Shown piece by piece: positions 11,595 through 23,406 of a DNA stretch of 64,000 nt (within the stretch, counting starts at the first letter, position 1; each line of letters opens with the position of its first letter). Under the pieces are notes generated by a model. That model was given only the letters and a program-made list of their open reading frames with translations. It made no database searches and was not told where the DNA came from. A program made the position numbers and the translations under genes. The stretch covers positions 2,108,001-2,172,000 of the forward strand of contig NW_025408676.1 of the NCBI RefSeq assembly GCF_020360975.1. The letters run 5' to 3'. Source of the DNA: Hirsutella rhossiliensis. Its lineage: Eukaryota; Ascomycota; Sordariomycetes; Hypocreales; Ophiocordycipitaceae.

Positions 11595-13260
11595 CTAGAC
11601 GTAAAGCTTGTAAAGTAGCGCCCTGAGACCGTCATTTCGAAACCCCGACAAGAGCTCGATCGCTTCAACCTCTTTATCGATCTCGGACTGCAGCTGCCTC
11701 AAGGCCGCAAGTGTGTAGTTCAAACTGCCCGACTGCTGCATGAGCTGCAGGATCAGTTGCTTGTGCTCCAGCGACGACTTGCCGTTGACTCGTCTTTGGG
11801 CTAGCATGTTACGCAAAACCATGCCCTGGTCCTCTGAGAGAGAATGGAGTGCATGGATTATAGGTAGGGAGTATTTGCCCTCGTCCAAATCTTCGCAGAA
11901 CCCTTTTTGTCTGGCATACTGATAGCCGAGTTAGCTACATCAGTTCTCCCCCTTTCCTTATCTCCATGCAAGGTGCGACTTCCGTGATCGGAATCACTTA
12001 CGTCATTTGAGCACAGGTTCTGGTAGTCGTCTCTAATTCCGAAGTGTCTACCAAGGAGGATGATAAGGCAACGGAGGTCGGGGTTGTTTGTCGAAAGCGA
12101 TGTCGCCTCCATAAGCCTGAGGAGCATGCGGAAGATGCCACCTGTCTCTGCAACAAATTAGTAATATCACCTGAATACTGCGAATTTATGATGGCAAGTC
12201 ATACTGTTGTCGACCGACTTCAAGTGTTCCCCAACTGACGGACACACGAGATTGCAAGTCCAGTATAAGTCAAGGCTCTGGCCGATATATAGAATCTTCA
12301 ACTCCTCTGTAGACTGTTAGTCAACCTTCACGCATAAGAACGAGGCAATATGATAAGATAATTACCGAGCACAATGCTGACATAATCCATGCTACCAAGT
12401 TTGAGCACCTCATCCAACGCTTGTATGATTTTGTAACTTGCCGAATTGATGGTCTGGGCAGGTCCGAAGATGGTGTGAGTTGCGGGCATCCCTCGGCGCA
12501 AACTGGACGAATCTTGGATATCATCGAGCATCAGCGAAGACTCATGCAGCAAGGTGACAATTCGCTTGATGGTGGTTGTCGACTTTTCTGGAACATTGAA
12601 CCATATATTCAGAGTATCGATAATTGTATTTCGAACTCCTTTAGCAGGGAGTGATTGTAAATATACGGCCGGCGCTTCGATCACCTTAGACAGTTAGTAC
12701 ATGTTGTGGACAAAATTAGCCATACCTATAGTTCTTACTTCATTACCCAGAAGTGGTAGGTCCCTGATTCGGAGGAGTTTGTCCAACCCGAGTGCCTTTA
12801 ACTCAGGAAATGGAACATTGCCGCTCTCAGTCTCACTGGGGAGAACCCAACTAGTATTTTCGATAGTCTGAATACACTTCGGTTGAACCTGACTTTTAAT
12901 CTCACCGTCACCGTCATGCTTGTACGGCTTTCTACACTCATTACCATCTCGGTTCGCACTTGCTGTGTTTTTCAACGGCTCTGTCGTCATCTCGAATAGG
13001 CAGGCATTCGAAGTCACATCCTCCTGAACTGCTGTGACGTCCATATCTTTCAAATCTTGATGTTGGACTCGGAGTAGGATGCTCTCGCGCAGACCCTCCC
13101 TTTCCTGTGTTGAATGGTCTGCGAGGGTAGATAATTGGAACTCACGATAGAGGAACACGTAGCCTAGAACGAAGAAAACATTGACGAGAGCAAGAAATAT
13201 CAGATCATCCACTAGAGCCATGAAGTATTCTCGGCTAAGTGTCTCAAGATCGGCCATCAT
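11595..13260 (-). CDS. Geranylgeranyl diphosphate synthase (trans-prenyltransferase), intact
   Basis: The enzyme condenses IPP with allylic diphosphates to GGPP, the precursor of diterpenes. The proposed structure is complement(join(11595..11918,12002..12147,12205..12306,12366..12684,12739..13260)): 470 codons and four introns of 54-83 bp with GT-AG ends. The first aspartate-rich motif DDIQD is at residues about 228-232, followed by [11 protein letters not shown]. The second motif, in GIRDDYQNL, is at about 354-358. [14 protein letters not shown] follows directly after the last intron, as in fungal GGPP synthases. Residues 1-174 form an N-terminal extension not needed for the fold, with a hydrophobic stretch at about 20-38 ([19 protein letters not shown]). 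A second GGPP synthase beside a diterpene cyclase is typical of fungal clusters. All splice junctions keep frame and no stop interrupts it. The extension could be misannotated if the true start is internal. Confidence 0.88.
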
Positions 13261-13341
13261 ACGTCGTCCGTGATGGATTTTATGTTCCTTGTTTATGAAT
13301 GGGGCTTGATGTTTCCGGTCTGTGCATAGGTAACATGGGGT

Positions 13342-13600
13342 TGCAAGTCGTCATTGGTCCACGTGTTCCCCTAGTTCTCGACCCGTTCCTGAGACACGAT
13401 ATGACGATTTGGGCGATGGTTCAACGGGAATCATTAAGCCTGGCGATGGAGGGGGGGTGCTGGTCCCCTGGCATCCGTCATTGGTCCCCGTGTTCCAATT
13501 TGTAACGAGACATGCCCTAAGGTTGACCTGTCCCGAGACTCCCGACTCGTTCCCCTCCGCTGTGAGACATCCGCAAGTCGTCATTGGCTCCACGTGTTCC
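13342..13600. promoter_or_regulatory. Triple CCAAT/CACGTG-like module upstream of GGPP synthase
   Basis: A unit reading CGTCATTGGTCCACGTGTTC occurs near 13348-13367, and again with changes at 13475-13496 and 13578-13600, at roughly 100-130-bp intervals. Each unit has ATTGG (reverse CCAAT). The first and third also have the E-box CACGTG; the second reads CCCGTG. They lie about 85-340 bp upstream of the minus-strand start codon. CCAAT-binding complexes and bHLH factors use such sites in fungi. A role here is inferred. Confidence 0.5.
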
Positions 13601-13733
13601 AAGGTCACATGGACCAGGTACAGACATCAGCTGACAAATAGTACCATTTGAGGTGTGGGCCTTCAAGTTTCCCCACTATTGATTGGGTGCGGCAGTGGCG
13701 GCGGGGGGATGGGGCAAGAAACAATGGGGGTAG

Positions 13734-14213
13734 TTAAATCCACAACAGCTTCCGCTAAATCCACAACAGGAAGTGGGGCAATCGTGACGCCGCAATTTTT
13801 CATTGGTCGCCTTTCCACGCCGCAATTGATTGTATGGAAGGTCCATAGTACGAGTATCGCCCGCCTGTACCGCCTGCCCGGCGCACGCATGGATACCGTA
13901 GAAATTCAACAAATTCGTTTCACTTTTTAGCGCTTGGGCCGGGGGGCTCCCCACAGGTTTCAGCCCCACCAAATTTGTATACGAAAGGTACCTGGCCGTG
14001 CCGGCGTTGTGCGCTGAGTTGTCAGACTGGCAGAGGCGGGCCCGGCTAGATGTACATTCTGTACACAAATTTGGTGGCGCTGAGACCTGTGGGGAACCCC
14101 CCGGTCCAGGCGCTAAAAGTCGAACGAATTTGCTGAATTTCTACGGTACCTACACCAAGCCACGATTGCCCCACTTTCTGTTGTGGATTTAGCGGAAGCT
14201 GTTGTGGATTTAA
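13734..14213. mobile_element. Foldback MITE, about 480 bp
   Basis: The two halves are long inverted repeats. TTAAATCCACAACAGCTTCC at 13734 is mirrored at 14213, and the arms continue through AAATCCACAACAG, GTAGAAATTCA and CACCAAATTTGT blocks. A TTAA or TA lies at each end. There is no coding capacity. The left arm carries about 100 bp that is absent from the right. It sits next to the GGPP synthase promoter. Confidence 0.8.
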
Positions 14214-14307
14214 CCACACCCAAAAAGGGTCTAGAATTTGGGGGTACAGTGGGTCTACAAAAGTGTCGACGGATCGTAAGTTGAGGTACGGATGTAAGTC
14301 TACCCAC

Positions 14308-14365
14308 TCTCGCGAAGGAGAGATCAAGAGTGGGCATAAAAGTGAATAAAGGGACTTTTAGTAGG
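14308..14365 (-). repeat. LTR family A fragment
   Basis: TCTCGCGAAGGAGAGATCAA followed by a GTGGGCATAAAAGTG segment matches the end of the solo LTR at 50186-50704 and of the copy at 62768-62972. Only about 60 bp is preserved. Confidence 0.6.
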
Positions 14366-14572
14366 TATATTCTCAGATGACCTGATATTCTGTGGTATCC
14401 GAGGGCTTGCTGAGCGCCGCTGATCTGGTCGGGTGGGGCGAGCCCAGAATCAGCGACCAGGCGGGCCAATCGTATCTGCGGATATCCAACCCCGTCGGAA
14501 CGGCGCGCGCCGTGGATATACGCAGACGAGGGGAAGGCTCGCCAGCCGCTAGGGCTGATATTTGAAGGGGGT

Positions 14573-14610
14573 AGTTATCCATCCACCACTTTCTACTATC
14601 CATCCACCAA
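14573..14610. repeat. 38-bp repeat, left copy of an inverted pair
   Basis: AGTTATCCATCCACCACTTT and the following bases to 14610 recur exactly in inverse orientation at 23436-23473. The unit ATCCATCCACCA occurs twice within it. The pair brackets Helitron 1 plus pogo element 3 and may be the ends of an older host element. Confidence 0.7.
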
Positions 14611-14842
14611 ATTTGCGTAGGGGAAGTACCGAGTACCTACCCAAGGGTTACCAAATTGAGCCCTCTAAGTCCGGCACAACAGCCTGCTGTGCCGGATTGG
14701 CAATTGCTTATAAGCGCCGCAGGCCGAAGCAGAGAAAATGCCCTCTAAATTTACTGAGCAGCTCGGGGTTTTGCCCCGAGCGAACGTGGAGTGATGCCTC
14801 GTAGGTATAGAGTACTTAGAGTAGATCGCGCGGATATAGCCA

Positions 14843-17800
14843 AAAATACTTCGAACACCCGTTAAGTTGCCAAGGCAAGGGGCTCAACGGCTGAATATCC
14901 AGCCCGAAGGGTAAATATCGTATACCTGCAATTCACTTTCCTAGGGGGAGACCCCCTAGAACCCCCCATTCGCCTGCCGCGGGCAACCAGCTGTTTAAAT
15001 CGCCCCAAACCTGCACTAAGGGAATTGATAGTTAGGAGTCTCTGCTGCTTCCTAACAGGCCCAACCTAACTGTAAACTATATACTATATATCGAACCTCC
15101 CTTTTCCCTGCAGCCGAGAGGAAGATGTCGTTTAGTCAAGGTAGCGTGGTGTATATGGTGCGTCGGTCAGCTGTTGACCCTGACGCCGTTGTTGGTCAGC
15201 GAGGCGCATCTTCATCCCTGCCTTATAGTTAGTCGTGAACGCGGTACGTAGGAAACGCAGACGTGTAAACCTTCCGTCGGCGTGTGGTTATAGAGGCTCT
15301 GACGATCGAAAGGCGCCTCGAGGAGTAAGCCTTGCAGCGACGTAACCCGTGAGACAGCAACATAGCTAATGCCGGCCTGGAAGTCACGTGTAGCGAGATC
15401 AGTAACTATTTGATCCTTCGTTAGGCTCTGGCATTTGTGAACAGTGATGGCAAACGCCACGATCAGGGGAAACTGCGTGCGAGCGCAGGTCTCGTTGCCC
15501 ACAAGGAAGTCTCGCCTGACTGGGAGGATGGGTGAGATTTTCCTGCCCTCGTTAGTTGTTAGATATGGCGGTCCGTCGTAGCTATCAAAGTCCACCATAA
15601 TAACGGCCGGGGGATCTTCCAATGGTTCGGCGCCTGCGTTCCAGGCGATATCGTATACAGTACCCTGGGCACCGTTAACTAGGCCAGCTGGCTGCCATAG
15701 GTTAGTAGTGAGCATTACCCTGGCGCCCTTAGCAATGGGGAACTTGTTAGATAGATTGCCAGCATTGTCGCTTGGTGCCTGCCCCGCGCCCTTGCCCTGA
15801 TTCTTTGCCTCCACCTGTATTGCCGGAGAGTTTAGATGAACCATATGCTCGTAATTGTATTCGTTGACCCGCGCCCTTGTAGAATACACCCGCAAAGCGG
15901 CCTTGAAGCTGTCAACCTCGCTCTGCGTTAGCCTGGCCTGTACCGACTGCTAAGGAGGTTCCAGGACGGTATGGATAACTTGACTTCACGCAGTTCCTGC
16001 AACGCCTGACGGAACTGGGCCTGATCATCACCAGCCTGGCGCTGTACCGTGGTCAGGAAGACGGTGCGATCAAATAACCGGTAGGCCACATGCCCTCTCC
16101 TTTCCAACGCAGACAGGCTGGTGCTAGTCGAATACAGGGGCTTTTGCCGGACTGGTGGTAACTGGAAGAAATCGCCCACAAGCAAGACGCTCATACCACC
16201 AAAGAACTCGAGGCTACGCTGTGGAAAGGCCTGTCGCAGACGGGAATCGATCCGCGCGAGCTGCTCAATCCCCAGCATGCTCTTTCATCGATCACGAGGT
16301 ATTTGACGTGCCGTAGGCGGGACTGAAGGGCGGCTGCGTCGGCTGGGGAAGGTCGGTAAAACACCACCTACTGGGAGGCGTAGCAATGAATGAATGGTGC
16401 TGCCCTGTATCTGGTTACTCGCAACGCCTGTTGGCGCTACGCGGCAAATAGGGCTAGGATTCGGTAGAGCGGCCGCCTGAAGATGGGAGGAAAGCACCTT
16501 GATAAGGAACGACTTGCCGGTGCCACCACCACCATCAACGTGGAGAAGGATTTGAGTAGGATTTTTCGCCTGGAAGTGACCCATGAATGTGTCGTACACG
16601 AGCCGTTGTTGCGGATTCAGCGTATTACGCCAGTGAGGCCAGGACCTCCACATCGTTGGCCATGGGGTGGCTAGCGATAAGGTCTTTCCAGTAGCCGTCT
16701 CGAAGTTCCGGATATGTACCCACATGCCGTGTCCAGTCGTAATTGACGTCGATATCACGGCGGCCAAGAAGGTCAAGATCTTCCTGGGTAAGGGGGTTCC
16801 CAGGTAAAAGGGCGGCGAGGCGAATCCAGTCTTCATCATCAAATTCTTCCTCCACAGGCAGAGCCTCGTATTGATCATCTTGAGGCTGTAATCGAGCCTC
16901 TTTTGGCCGACCATAATGGTCATCACCATGACTGTGGTGCTGCCAACAATAGGAGAAGGCCTCAGCGTGAGAACCAAAAGCTGGCCGTCAAATGTGAGGA
17001 GATCATCAACCTGCCGATGTGGGTGATTTAATGTTAGCTTTGCACGACAGTAATCAAGCCACTGTTGGCCTTCTGGATCAGCCTGATAGCGAGGAAAGTA
17101 AACCAGCACACGAGGCCTGCCGTTAACGTTGCCTGGCTGCCATTGCTTCCACTTGGAAGGGTCCCTAGGGCGGAAATTCCAGCACTTCAGGAAGGAGACG
17201 TAGTTTAGGTCCGCTAGGGCTTCCGGGCGTTGACAGTACTTTTCGAAAACGTTGGGGGCCTCGTCAACCTCATCGCCGTCAATACGGAGGGAGCGGGAAT
17301 GCCTGTCAGGATTACGACAGTCAACGTACAGGCAGGTTCGTGAGCCTTCCCGTAACGGCAGGCCGAGGAGCAAGTGGCTGACCTCCTGCTTCGAGTAATC
17401 CCGCTCAGCAACCAGCTGATTGAGGAGCTTTGACGTGAAGGAAATCAGGGGGTTGTGGTCCTTGACCCGGGACATCAAAGCCTTCCCAATCTGGGCAAAA
17501 GACTCGCTCTTCTTTTCCGACTTGGAGCAGTATTTGGCCGCGTAATCGATTACCTGCTGGAGGCTCGTGCAGGGCGAAACGTCTGTATTGGCTAGCCACG
17601 CAACGGTAAGCAAGCGGTTGTAGTGGTTAATCTGGCCATCGTTCCTCTCGCCCCTGAAGTTCCAGTGCTTAGAATGAGGAACCTTGTCAAGGGAGGCTAG
17701 CAGGCGCTGTCCGTGAGGAAATCCAAAGCGGCACTCCACCTGCTTGGTATGCTTATTGAGCTGCATACAGTAGTTGTTGCAGCGGTGGCGTTGCACGCGG

Positions 17801-20618
17801 TTGACCACCATTGATAGGAACTGAACCGTAAGGGGCTGCTCCAATAGATTGCCGATCAGGGGATTCCCTTCCCCAGGCGCCTGTATTCGCTGAGGCTCTG
17901 GGTTGACAGCAGATACGTGATATCCCCAGATGCGGGCGAATTGCTCCCGGGACTGATCGTTGTCAGGATCTAAGTCTGGGTGGCCACTTAGCCAATATAG
18001 GCCGTGGTGGTGACTGGAACCCCTGCCCTGCCACTCGTAACGGCCCCAAAAGTCCGTTAGGTTGAACTTCTGCTTCAGGACAATAGTCCTAAACAGCGTA
18101 TAACGCTTATGGAAGTGGTAAGCGGCGATGTGGGCGTTGTCTCGCAGTAGTTGCCGGGACAGGACCATGCGCGCCGCCTCAGGAGCTGCTTTCCACTCTT
18201 GGAATCGAGGCATGTGACGATATAGGGACTCCCAGTGGTAATCGGCCGCACTTGCAGTAACGAAAAGGCCAGGTCTGCCCAGATTGTAGGCATATGCTTC
18301 CAATTCCTTTCTTTGCTTATACCAATACGGCCGGGTGCCCCTGATTACCGCGGCTTGGCGCGTGATCGACTGGATCAGGTCCTGAGCCTCTGGCTCGTCA
18401 GGCTCAGCCATCGCTTCCTCTAGGTCAGCGCGTGTAAGGGGTTGACGGCGGCTGTCGCGTTGCTTGACGAAGTAGTCACTTCGCTTTCGGACCTGCGCAC
18501 GTAGCAGCGTGTTGAGGGCGACGAAAGGCCACGTTTTATGGCGGGCAAAACGTCCGTCATGCCATCTCATCGCATGGCCAAGGTAGTCCTGGTACGCGAT
18601 GCTCCGTAGGCGAGGCTCCACGAAGTCGGCCTTGCCGTCAGGGTAGAGGGTAGGGAACGCGAGCGTTAACAGCGGCTGGGAACGGTTGAATTCGTCGATA
18701 GGGTCCTGCGAATGGAAGGCAGTGGCATCTGGTGGTGAGTCTGCGCGCTACGCGGCATATACTCCAGATCAGTCATGCCCTCAGGGTTAGGGGTCCCATC
18801 AAGAAATCGGGACTGCAGAGCGTTCAATTCGGTATCAGTGACCTGCAAATTCGGGATCGCTGATGCATCGGCATCGCTAGGGTCCTCTTCCACAACCTCC
18901 TCAACGGGGCCTTGGGGGACCTCGCCATCAGGTATGTCAGCCACTTGGCTGGCAATGGAAGCAACTATGCTGCCATCAAGAGGAATCCGTTGCAGGCGAT
19001 TCTGGCTCACAACGATATCGCGATAGCCCGGGTGGTGGCGGTGTAGGTAATGCAGCCAGGCCGACAGGAATGAGCGACGTACCCGGAAATCGCGAGCAAA
19101 CTGTTGCCGGAAGCGAGGGTCGCCCTCCATATTAGGAGGCCGCAGGAGGACGATATCTAGCTCTTCAGGTAGGACTGGGAGCTCTTCAAATAGCCTGCCA
19201 ACATTGCGAAGGAAGTGGACAACGTGACCGCGATATTTGTATTGAGCGCCACGCACCTGCAAGACTTTCACATGTACGTGAACCCTAGCGATGAGCATCT
19301 CCTCGACCATCGTTAGATCAGGTAGATTGGCGGGGACTTCCCCGAAGTCAAGGTTATTCGCAGCGCTAAAGAAGTAGGGCTCGTCGAGGGCTTTCTTCCT
19401 GTCTCGACCAATGCAGCGACTGCAGATTTTCGAGCTATTTCGCTTCATATCGAACCAACGCTCCCGGCAGCGAATGCAACTATGCATCTTGTCGTCATTC
19501 AGGGCAGTATAGAACCCCCACACAAGCGCCTGATCCTCCTCACCAAGGGCGGGCAAGTCAAGGTCCCCTGTAAAAGGTGGATCGACCATCTGATCAAACT
19601 GTCGCTCTTGGGGCTGTGTGCCTTGGCGTGTATAATGGCCGCGGCGATGACCCTGTGGCAATAATGAAGGAGTGGTCGGAAGCGATTCCTGTGGTATAGG
19701 AGTGCCTTGCACAACGGGAGCTGTAGGAGGAGTGTCTTGTATCGGCGTGCCCAGAACTACTGTTGGCAGGCCAGGGGTAGGAGGAATAGGGGAAGGTCCC
19801 TCTACAACGCTTGGGGTAGATGGCCTCAGCGGAGGTCTAGGCAGTCCCAGCGCAGGCGCCAGGCCACGAAATAAAGCAGGCGTGACAGGAGGTTGTAGGC
19901 CGTTCACAGACGCAGGCGTTGGCGCAGTTCGCCTTGGAGGCGTCAGGTTAGCTAGCGAATCCGTCCTCTTCGTGGCTTTGCGTGGCGATGGCCTCGAGGC
20001 AATATTCCGCATCGAGGCAACGGCGGCTCGGGATTCGGTTTCCCGTTCCTTTCGGCGTGCCCTACAGCTAGCACACTCTCCTGTAAACTTCGTAGGGTCC
20101 TTGACGCTTCGAAACTCGACTTCGGGCAGGTCCTGCTTGCAGGTACGGCAGTTGCGGACTGCCTGGGGTGTATCGTTCTCCATCTGACCGTATATATATC
20201 CACCTCTTACCCACATAGACTGCTAGATATGGCTCGGGCAGGGAGGCTTTGCGAGGGCTTGGTGGTGCTTTGGGGAATCTGGAGAGGTAGGTCGGCTGCC
20301 GTGATATGGGAACCTAGATACCGTTAGCAACCCGATGGGTTTGATAGATTCGACGGAAAGGGGAAGTAGAAGCGTGCGTAGAAACTAACAAATTGGCTGC
20401 ATTGAAGAAAAGAAGAACTGAAAGCTCTCGGCGAGCTCTCCGAGAGCTCGCTAGTTACCTAGACAACGCTCAGGGGTTTGTAGTGGGCCTTCATTTGGTG
20501 GCGTTATCAGCCGACCAATTCGTGCACGAGTTGAGGACAGGGGAGGCCAAGTAGCCAATCAGAAGAGGTTTTATGCTCTTCTTTCTGACTGAGTAGAACG
20601 CCCTTCGGGCTGAATTAC
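14843..20618 (-). mobile_element. Helitron 1 (rolling-circle transposon)
   Basis: It encodes a minus-strand Rep-helicase protein. Its 3' (left) end aligns with that of a second copy starting at 62973, from AAAATACTTCGAACACCCG onward. A hairpin with CCGTTAAG/CTCAACGG arms lies at 14859-14890, close to the 3' end as expected for Helitrons. CAGCCCGAAGGG near 14903 has an inverted partner CCCTTCGGGCTG at about 20603-20614, resembling the subterminal inverted repeats of Helentron-type elements. The right border is inferred because pogo element 3 begins there. Confidence 0.75.
15212..20216 (-). pseudogene. Helitron Rep/helicase, several frameshifts
   Basis: The N-terminal part (20216-18666) has two Cys clusters (CRTCKQDL...CASC and CIRCRERW...CSRC) and a conserved region before the Rep domain. 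The Rep domain (18621-about 17400) has HHHGLYW, the HUH-type motif, and DYAAKYCSK with the paired tyrosines. The helicase part begins near 16560 with Walker A GGGGTGKSF, then VAPTGVASNQI, VLLVGDFFQLPPV, and at 15895-15212 GARVMLTTNLWQ and FAITVHKCQSLT. Frame changes occur near 18710, 16950 and 16640 (the last two compensate), 16290 and 15915. The protein is therefore not made intact. The family nicks and unwinds DNA for rolling-circle transposition. Confidence 0.85.
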
Positions 20619-20619
20619 C

Positions 20620-23404
20620 CGTTGATCTTGGTGTGGGGCCACAGCAGCCCAACTAAGTGTCTTCGCCACTTAGTTGGCCCAAAAAATCCGGCACAGCCCA
20701 AAAAATCCGGCACAGCAGGGTCCTCAATTTGGGGTGCAAAATCAAGGGAAATTCTACGCTTCGCTTCATGGTGCCGTCAATGCGACTTCAAATAGCTAAA
20801 ATATACATGTGATCAATAGCTGCGGATCACCTAAAGACGCAAGTAACAACGAAAAGTGAAAAAAATCACGTCTTTGGGCCTATTTAGGAGCTGCCGCCTT
20901 CCAGTCGAAGAGATAGGAAGACCGCGTTTGTGAGTCCAAATAGACGTATTATGTAGTAATTTCGCCTGTTGTGCGTCTCTGAGAGCTATTTTATCCATAC
21001 CTGTGTTCCTGGAGCGTCTGCTGTATCTTGTTGGACGATCGGTGCGCGGTCGAGGGCATGGTGTATCGACTACCGCTTCAACCGCTGCTAACGGCGGCGA
21101 TGAGGGTATATTCTCTTGCGTGTCGAGTAAATTGTCCTCGTCTTCATCGTCGGCGCCATCCTCACTATGTTTGTCAAGATCGAGGCCTGTGAAATAGACG
21201 GTATCGTCACTGCCGGGCAACGACGACATATCTGTAAGTGGGCGAGGTCGGGTCGCTGCGCGCGCCTGACATCTCTGGCGGAGTTATTTCTCTTCGTGGT
21301 ATCATAGAAAAGGATTCCTTGGATGGCTCTTTGAGCTCCCGCATGAGGGTATCGCAACTTTGCTCCAGAGTGTAGAACTCAACGTCTCGTCCCGTAAACT
21401 CTAGCCAGGGCTTAAAGTTCAATGTCTTGACTCTGCCATTGACTAACTGCTTCTTCCCGACTTTATAGTCTTCTCGGATCTTCTGCATCTCTCCACGAAC
21501 TCGTTTAAGATGCATCCTTATCTCCTGGCGCGTTTGAAGCCGGGTTTGCTTTGCCTGGAGCTCCTCATACTCCCGGGTGATGTCGGCCATGCTGGAGCTC
21601 GTGATAAACTCTCCGCGCGGCCTGACAATCTTGCCTCTCTTCATTCGATTCGCATACGCCTGGGTTCGGCTATTCTTATCGCTGACTATGCCCTGGGAAT
21701 GTGACGCCATCGCGATAGACTCGGTGTTCACTTTCGCAAGAACCCGCAAGTTTTCTCGTGATGGCGAGCTCATGAGGGGCCCATACCGTTGCCGGATATC
21801 ATTGAGGGCATCCGCGGCGACTTGGAAACGCGTCTCCGAGGGTAGGAGCGAGGCGTATGCAGGATTGATCGGCTGCTGTTGTCGTAGCTGCTCGTGGAGG
21901 ATCTTGGTGATCACCGGCGCTGGGTCGACAGGAAAGAGGCCTGTTTTTTCAAATGCCGCCATAATGTTATGCCGCGTGAAGCCAGCCTCATATACGTCCT
22001 GAAAAGCTGTGAGGAAGTTGACCCGCGAAAATGATATGTTGCCTTCTGCGAGCGACTTCGAAGCGCTTTCTGATGTGCTGACTTTAGTGGCTGGAATACC
22101 CCAACATCAAGCGGCTGCATGAGGTGGGTGGAATGTGGAGGAAAATAGCAATGATGATATCAAACTTGATACAATACTCAGCAAAGTCAAGGGTGGTATG
22201 CCCTGTAAAGCCATCCACAACAAGCAATCGGTAGATCTTCTCGTCGTCAGGCCGTTGGTTTGGCGGCGCCTCCACGCGACTCATCCCCATGTTGGGGCGC
22301 CGAAGATGCTCGTCACAGCCGAACCACTCTTCCAGCGAATTTCCTGACTGTTTTGCTTGCGCTGACGATGCCCAAGACCAGCAGTTGAAATGCCTTGCCC
22401 ACTCAAGGTGTATCTCTGCGTTGGAAAAGCCAGTTGGCGACTGGGCAAACCGTACGCCTGTCATGATGTCGATGCCGGCCCAGTTGGTGGTAGGGTAATG
22501 TTGGAAAACAAGCCAGGGTGGAAGAGAGTCCCCCACTGCGTTAACTGAGGCAATTACCGTGCAGGATTCTCGGTTTGCTGGGTCTAAAACTCGGGGCCGG
22601 GTGCTCTTGACTCTAGTGGTGCGCGTGATGAGAACTTGGATGCGTTCTCGCAGGCACCCAATGCGTATTCCGGCCTCGTCTTCATTCCAGATCTCTGAAC
22701 TGCCAATACGGTAGCTGGTGATGATTTCTCGAAGCTTTGAGTAGAAAAATTCGACTTCTTCTACCCCGTGGGCTTCAAAGGACTTCCGGGCTCGTTCAAC
22801 TGCTTTGAGATACGTCTTCGCGATCGCAGGATGACTTCCCGCCAATTGTCATGCCAACTTGACGAGACCGGGCGGGCATTGGGATCTCGACGCATTCTTA
22901 TTGCATTTGCGACAGCTTCAAGTTGCTCTCGTGGCGGGCATGCCGGTGCGTTCCATCCACTGTACATACGCAACCAGGGCGTCGTCTTCGTCCTCCGTCA
23001 GCGCCAATGGACGCCCTGGAGCACGGGAAAGGGGTTTCTTATGAAATTAATGGCTCTCTGTACGGATGAGCTCTTCACATTGTAACGGATGGCCGCATCT
23101 CGCACGGAAAGAGGCGTTCTTTGGTGTTGTTGAGCGACGAACATCGGCTCTGGGGTCGCGACGAGACGCCAGAACGGCTTTGCTGCCTCCAGGGTAGCCA
23201 TGTTATCTGTCATAATGTATTCCGGCAAAAAGATACGTAAATAAAGTCAAGTTGCGCGAGAAAACGCGGTTGAGATGCATAGGGTTGACGTTTTGGAGGT
23301 GGGCTGCTGTGCCGGATTTTTTGGGCTGTGCCGGATTTTTTGGGCCAACTAAGTGGCGAAGACACTTAGTTGGGCTGCTGTGGCCCCACACCAAGATCAA
23401 CGGG
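20620..23404 (-). mobile_element. pogo/Fot1-like transposon 3
   Basis: About 85-bp inverted repeats start CCCGTTGATCTTGGTGTGGG at both ends, flanked by TA (20618-20619, 23405-23406). They contain an inner hairpin AACTAAGTGTCTTCGCCACTTAGTT and two copies of AAAAAATCCGGCACAGC. The 2785-bp length suits a full-size pogo element. The transposase is on the minus strand. Confidence 0.92.
21207..23228 (-). pseudogene. pogo-type transposase with DDD motifs, frameshifted
   Basis: The N-terminal psq-type helix-turn-helix (23228-22998) is followed by a CENP-B-like region (22973-22761). The catalytic part (22845-22084) has NEDEAGIRIG as the first aspartate block and LLVVDGFTGHT as the second. MQPLDVGVFQPLK (near 22110) is the third, in a new frame. 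The C-terminal segment starts FEKTGLFPVDP at about 21950 and ends in a coiled, charged tail. Frame changes occur between each of these pieces. In intact relatives the protein is about 550-700 residues and inserts into TA. Confidence 0.8.
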
Positions 23405-23406
23405 TA

